A model generated the notes under the pieces. It was not told the DNA's origin. It searched no databases and saw only the letters and a list, made by a program, of their open reading frames with translations. A stretch of 64,000 nt of DNA from UBA1351 sp965140555 (lineage in GTDB: Bacteria > Bacillota > Clostridia > Lachnospirales > Vallitaleaceae), in contig OZ223256.1 of NCBI GenBank assembly GCA_965140555.1, positions 124,001 to 188,000 of the forward strand. Direction: 5' to 3'. Positions 60,492 through 64,000 of the stretch are shown one piece after another; position 1 is the stretch's first letter; each line of letters opens with the position of its first letter. Both the position numbers and the translations under genes were made by a program.

Positions 60492-61415
60492 TTATACTTT
60501 ACCAATATCCTCCATATTAAAGGGTGTATTTTGATAAACATAATAATTCAACCAGTTAGAATACAAGAGATTCGCATGGGATTTCCATGTAGACTCCGGC
60601 ATATTTGACGGGTCGTCATCAGGATAATAATGCGCCGGAATCGATGGATTAAGCCCTCTGTTGAAATCTCGTTCATATTCTTCTTTTAATGTATACGCAT
60701 CATATTCTGAATGTCCGGATACAAACACTTGCTTCTCATCCTTAGACATAGCAATATAGAAGCCGGCCTCTTCAGATACAGATAATAATTGAAGATGGCT
60801 GTTGTCATTAATAGCTTCTGTCGAAACGGTTGTATGACGAGAGTGCGGAACACGAAATTCATGATCGAATCCTCGTACTAAAGGACAGTATTCATCCACT
60901 ACATTATGTTTAAATACACCATGCAGTTTTTTATCTAGCGGAACTTTAGGTATTCCATAATGATAATACAAACCCGCCTGGGCACCCCAACAGATGTGGA
61001 ATGTACTAGTTACATGGGTTTTCGTCCACTCCATAATCTGTGTCAGTTCATCCCAATAAGTTACGCCTTCAAAGGGAAGATTTTCAACGGGTGCACCTGT
61101 TATAATCATTCCATCAAACTTCTGATCCTTGACTTTGTCAAAGGTTGTATAAAAAGATTTCAAATGTTCTATCGGTGTATTTTTCGATTCATGAGACTTT
61201 GGCATCAGTAGGGTGACAACAACTTGCAAAGGTGTATTACTCAGCATTCGCAACAATTGTGTCTCTGTCTGTTCTTTCAAAGGCATCAAGTTGAGAATGG
61301 CTATATGCAGTGGACGTATATCCTGTGTCGTTGCACGATGCTCATCCATAATGAAGATATTCTCCTGCTGTAAAATCTGTTTGGCTGGCAAATGCTCTGG
61401 TATTTTTATCGGCAT
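60492..61415 (-). CDS. metA: Homoserine O-acyltransferase MetA, predicted acetyl-CoA-specific
   Basis: This 307-residue enzyme activates homoserine for methionine synthesis. The catalytic Cys is C142 (FHICWGAQAG), with His and Glu in SGHSEYDAYTL. Residue 111 is Glu (GAPVENLPF). In characterised MetA enzymes Glu111 goes with acetyl-CoA use and Gly with succinyl-CoA, so it is predicted to make O-acetylhomoserine, the substrate for the trans-sulfuration enzyme at 1326. ATG at 61415 follows AAGGAG (61424-61429). A hairpin lies in its leader. Confidence 0.94.
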   Translation of the reverse strand: MPIKIPEHLPAKQILQQENIFIMDEHRATTQDIRPLHIAILNLMPLKEQTETQLLRMLSNTPLQVVVTLLMPKSHESKNTPIEHLKSFYTTFDKVKDQKFDGMIITGAPVENLPFEGVTYWDELTQIMEWTKTHVTSTFHICWGAQAGLYYHYGIPKVPLDKKLHGVFKHNVVDEYCPLVRGFDHEFRVPHSRHTTVSTEAINDNSHLQLLSVSEEAGFYIAMSKDEKQVFVSGHSEYDAYTLKEEYERDFNRGLNPSIPAHYYPDDDPSNMPESTWKSHANLLYSNWLNYYVYQNTPFNMEDIGKV

Positions 61416-61448
61416 CCTACTTACTCCTTTTCTTAACATTTTTATAAA

Positions 61449-61480
61449 AAGGCGTCAAGCAACTTCTTTCACGACACCTT
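61449..61480 (-). terminator. Terminator or attenuator hairpin between ilvB and metA
   Basis: On the minus strand, AAGGTGTC pairs with GACGCCTT (one U-G pair) and is followed by TTTTTAT, an intrinsic terminator. It lies 34-65 bp before metA and downstream of a TATAAT at 61505-61500. It either ends ilvB or acts within the metA leader. Confidence 0.6.
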
Positions 61481-61499
61481 TGTCAGGCTAATTGTTCCC

Positions 61500-61528
61500 A
61501 TTATACACGATATTCCTGATAATTGAAA
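61500..61528 (-). promoter_or_regulatory. Candidate metA promoter
   Basis: On the minus strand, TTTCAA (61528-61523) and TATAAT (61505-61500) are separated by 17 bp. The -35 is weak. It lies upstream of the leader hairpin. Confidence 0.4.
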
Positions 61529-61530
61529 GA

Positions 61531-63183
61531 CTAATCCGATAGACGCGCTTCGTAGATGGATTGTCCGGGTTCTACAATAGGATACACATTTGCCTCTGTA
61601 TCCACAACGCAGTTCACAACAGCTACCCGATTATCCGAAAACACCTCGTCTAAAACAGGCTCAACATCGTCAATCGACTTTATTTCAAATCCTCTGGCAC
61701 CGAGTGAATCAGCAAACTTAACATAGTCAATAGAGTCCGTTAGCGATATAGATGAAAATCGTCGATCATGAAAATGATGTTGCCACTGGCGTACCATGCC
61801 TAACGCACGATTATTCATAATAAATATCTTAATCGGAAGATTATTGTTTACTGCTGTAATGATCTCATTAAAATTCATGCGGAAAGAACCGTCACCGGTA
61901 ATCATAATAACTTGTTCATCAGGTTTTGCGAATTGTGCACCTATCGCTGCACCGAGACCATATCCCATAGTTCCTAAGCCTCCACTAGTCAACAACTTAT
62001 TGGGCTTTAAAAATGGGTAATGTTGAGCCACCCACATCTGGTGTTGCCCGACATCTGTTGCAACGATGGCATCCTCTTTCATTTTAGCAATAGCCTTAAG
62101 AATATAAGGAACATTAATCTCTGTTCTGTTAATTTGATGGTCCACTGTCTCTTTTAACGTTTCGATCCGATCAATCCACTCTTCATTGTGCTTCTTAGGT
62201 GAATCCTGCAACAACGATAAAAGAGCTATTTTGATATCCCCTTCAATATGATAATCCACCACTACATTTTTATTGATTTCAGCAGGATCAATATCAATTT
62301 GAATAAGTGCCGCATGTTGGGCAAACCCAGATTTTTTACCTACAACTCGGTCGCTAAATCTAGCTCCGATAACGATCAACAAATCGGCTTCATCAATTGC
62401 TGTATTTGATACCATTGAACCATGCATCCCTATATTCCCCATATATAACGGATGATTTGCAGGCATAGCCCCTAATCCCATAAGGGTACAGGATGTAGGT
62501 GCTTCAATGCGTTCAGCAAAAGCAATTAACTCTTCGTATGCATCTGAACGAACAACACCGCCACCGGCTAGTATCATCGGTCGCTTTGCTTCTCGAATTG
62601 CCGTATGCACCATTGGATCCATCGTAATCACTTTACTATGAATCACTTTTTTGGGTTCTTCATAGTCATAGTCGGATTCTTCCCATGTTATATTTTTAGG
62701 TATATCCACCAAGACTGGACCGGGTCGTCCGGATTTCGCTATAAAAAAAGCTTCACGCAAAACACCGGCTAAATCATGTATATCCTTTACCATGAAATTA
62801 TGTTTTGTTATCGGTTGCGTTATTCCAAAAATATCCACTTCCTGAAAACTATCTTTACCTAATTTGTCCACTTCCACATTGCCTGTTATCGCCACCATAG
62901 GAACAGAATCCATATAGGCTGTTGCTATTCCTGTAACCAAATTTGTTGCTCCGGGACCTGATGTTGCCAAGCAAACCCCCACTTCCCCTGAAGCTCTGGC
63001 ATAACCATCCGCTGCATGGGAAGCTCCTTGTTCATGGGACGTTAATATATGGTTAATTTCATCGCGATGTCGATACAACGCATCATATATATATATCGTT
63101 GCGCCTCCGGGATATCCGAAAACATGGGTCACACCTTGTTCTTTCAAACATTCAATTACAATTTCTGCTCCACTTAATTTCAT
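61531..63183 (-). CDS. ilvB: Acetolactate synthase large (catalytic) subunit
   Basis: This 550-residue ThDP enzyme condenses two pyruvates for valine and leucine synthesis, or pyruvate with 2-oxobutyrate for isoleucine. Motifs include FGYPGGATIYIYDAL, the catalytic Glu in TSHEQGASHAADGYAR, and the ThDP/Mg motif TGDGSFRMNFNEI. No small subunit ilvN follows; metA is next. AAAGGAG precedes ATG 63183. A T-box leader controls it. Confidence 0.96.
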   Translation of the reverse strand: MKLSGAEIVIECLKEQGVTHVFGYPGGATIYIYDALYRHRDEINHILTSHEQGASHAADGYARASGEVGVCLATSGPGATNLVTGIATAYMDSVPMVAITGNVEVDKLGKDSFQEVDIFGITQPITKHNFMVKDIHDLAGVLREAFFIAKSGRPGPVLVDIPKNITWEESDYDYEEPKKVIHSKVITMDPMVHTAIREAKRPMILAGGGVVRSDAYEELIAFAERIEAPTSCTLMGLGAMPANHPLYMGNIGMHGSMVSNTAIDEADLLIVIGARFSDRVVGKKSGFAQHAALIQIDIDPAEINKNVVVDYHIEGDIKIALLSLLQDSPKKHNEEWIDRIETLKETVDHQINRTEINVPYILKAIAKMKEDAIVATDVGQHQMWVAQHYPFLKPNKLLTSGGLGTMGYGLGAAIGAQFAKPDEQVIMITGDGSFRMNFNEIITAVNNNLPIKIFIMNNRALGMVRQWQHHFHDRRFSSISLTDSIDYVKFADSLGARGFEIKSIDDVEPVLDEVFSDNRVAVVNCVVDTEANVYPIVEPGQSIYEARLSD

Positions 63184-63270
63184 TGAGTGACTCCTTTCTT
63201 CAACAAAGGCGCTTCTGCCGCCTATTGTATAGCGAATTAATTATAGGGAAAAACATATTATAAAGAGTAT

Positions 63271-63572
63271 AAAAAAACCCTCGTCCTTGATAAAAAGGAC
63301 GAAGGTTAAACTCCGCGGTACCACCTTAGTTCACATATGTGCACTTAGTCATACAGAAAGGGGGTTGTCCTTTCGATATGGTGTCAATATAACGGTCGAC
63401 TACCGGCCAGGCCTACTCCTAAAATTCAACCCGCAACTCCCAGGCTACCTTCACTGACTACCTCATGGAAATTTCTCACCATCATTTCCTCTCTGCTATG
63501 GGAATCATCAATTACTCTTCCTGTTCTTCGTCATTCTCGAGCTATTCACATACACATAAAATGTGTAATGTT
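63271..63572 (-). promoter_or_regulatory. T-box riboswitch leader of ilvB, valine-type specifier
   Basis: On the minus strand, AAGGTGGTACCGCGG (63327-63313) is the conserved antiterminator element. It is followed by a terminator stem (63276-63288 with 63295-63306) and seven T residues. In stem I, GTGAAG precedes GTA (63448-63446), a Val codon, in the same register as the Thr codon in the thrS leader. With the promoter it fills most of the gap between ilvB and the GGDEF gene. Confidence 0.9.
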
Positions 63573-63578
63573 TTAACT

Positions 63579-63607
63579 ATCATACTTTAAATCGCTAAAT
63601 TTGTCAA
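63579..63607 (-). promoter_or_regulatory. Promoter of the ilvB T-box transcript
   Basis: On the minus strand, TTGACA (63607-63602) and TATGAT (63584-63579) are separated by 17 bp. The -35 overlaps the stop codon of the upstream GGDEF gene. Confidence 0.8.
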
Positions 63608-64000
63608 GTGCATTTTGGAACCCTAGGATGCTCAACGTCCAACAATTGGGCGCTCTCGTCTATGTAACAAATATAATAGCGATTACGTCCTAGTTCTTTG
63701 GCCTTATACAATGCCTCATCTGCTTGATTGAAAACTATTGTATATTCCTGAATTCGATTTTTAATAAAAGCCGCACCTATACTCATCGTAACATAGTTTT
63801 CCACCTTGGAAAAATCATGGACAATATGCATAGCCTCAACCTCTTTAATTATAGCATTTAATAACTCTATACAGCTTTCCAAATGAACGGATTCTACAAC
63901 GGCAAAAAATTCATCACCACCATATCGAAAGAGATGATATTTATCTTTACCTGCTCTAGATTCAAGGGTATTCGCTAATGTCCGGCTAATCAATTTAAGA
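63604..64000 (-). CDS. Diguanylate cyclase GGDEF domain protein, N-terminus beyond the window
   Basis: The visible 131 codons are the C-terminal part of a GGDEF domain. The active site FRYGGDEFFAVV is canonical, and YVTMSIGAAF and NQADEALYKAKELGRNRYY are the usual following motifs. No RxxD inhibition site lies before it. The frame is open to the window edge, so the sensor part cannot be seen. It ends where the ilvB promoter begins. Confidence 0.92.
   Translation of the reverse strand, partial: LKLISRTLANTLESRAGKDKYHLFRYGGDEFFAVVESVHLESCIELLNAIIKEVEAMHIVHDFSKVENYVTMSIGAAFIKNRIQEYTIVFNQADEALYKAKELGRNRYYICYIDESAQLLDVEHPRVPKCT

Noticed and set aside
61416..61530. SAM (S-box) riboswitch before metA
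   Set aside because: The leader is too short and lacks the conserved S-box elements; only a terminator-like hairpin is present.

Overview
The window looks like chromosomal DNA of a low-GC, motile, anaerobic Clostridia-type Firmicute. The evidence is the SCIFF peptide with its radical SAM maturase, two T-box leaders, HemZ, YesM/YesN-type two-component regulators, strong AGGAGG ribosome binding sites, near-consensus SigA promoters and a flagellin-like gene. A Lachnospirales or Vallitalea/Petrocella-like lineage is my best guess, but it is only an inference. I found no rRNA, tRNA, CRISPR array, transposase or phage gene.

Region 1 (1-4.7 kb) is sulfur amino acid metabolism: a truncated cysK diverges from an Rrf2 (CymR-like) regulator, followed by a cystathionine gamma-synthase/lyase and a MalY/PatB-type C-S lyase. 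A Gfo/Idh/MocA oxidoreductase converges on them. Region 2 (4.7-14.4 kb) holds a heterodimeric ABC exporter and two large membrane-bound c-di-GMP proteins, one of them translationally coupled to a small RsgI-like membrane protein. A 120-bp palindromic repeat unit follows at 14.4 kb.

Region 3 (14.6-27.1 kb) is a sugar or uronide module: an AraC regulator, a TIM-barrel isomerase-like protein, a dCache diguanylate cyclase, an LplD-like GH4 glycosidase, an LplB/LplC permease pair with a large lipoprotein, and a YesN/YesM-type regulator and kinase. The transporter promoter carries 11-bp direct repeats 21 bp apart. Region 4 (27-34.7 kb) runs T-box, hemerythrin, thrS, two half-size chromate transporters and a DUF4250 protein, preceded by an atypical flagellin-like gene, an SLH-glucosaminidase protein and a nitronate monooxygenase-like enzyme.

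Region 5 (34.8-56.5 kb) is mostly housekeeping: a PsiE/CorC_HlyC-like protein, a cyclase, gnd-zwf behind a Fur/PerR-like box, and then a long minus-strand series tgt-yajC-scfA-scfB-secDF-recJ-apt-relA-dtd-MBL-hemZ. It is broken only by a plus-strand PHP gene. A hybrid histidine kinase and an HD-GYP response regulator lie upstream of tgt. Region 6 (56.6-64 kb) has aroC, lspA, a P-loop kinase, a frameshifted PTS IIC-like gene, metA (predicted acetyltransferase), ilvB under a predicted Val T-box, and a truncated GGDEF gene.

Five genes make, break or sense c-di-GMP (8333, 11090, 16642, 55481, 63604), so second-messenger signalling is unusually dense. Genes not found by simple long-ORF reading include scfA (48 aa), a 14-codon leader ORF coupled to tgt, and a possible 24-codon ORF before hemerythrin.
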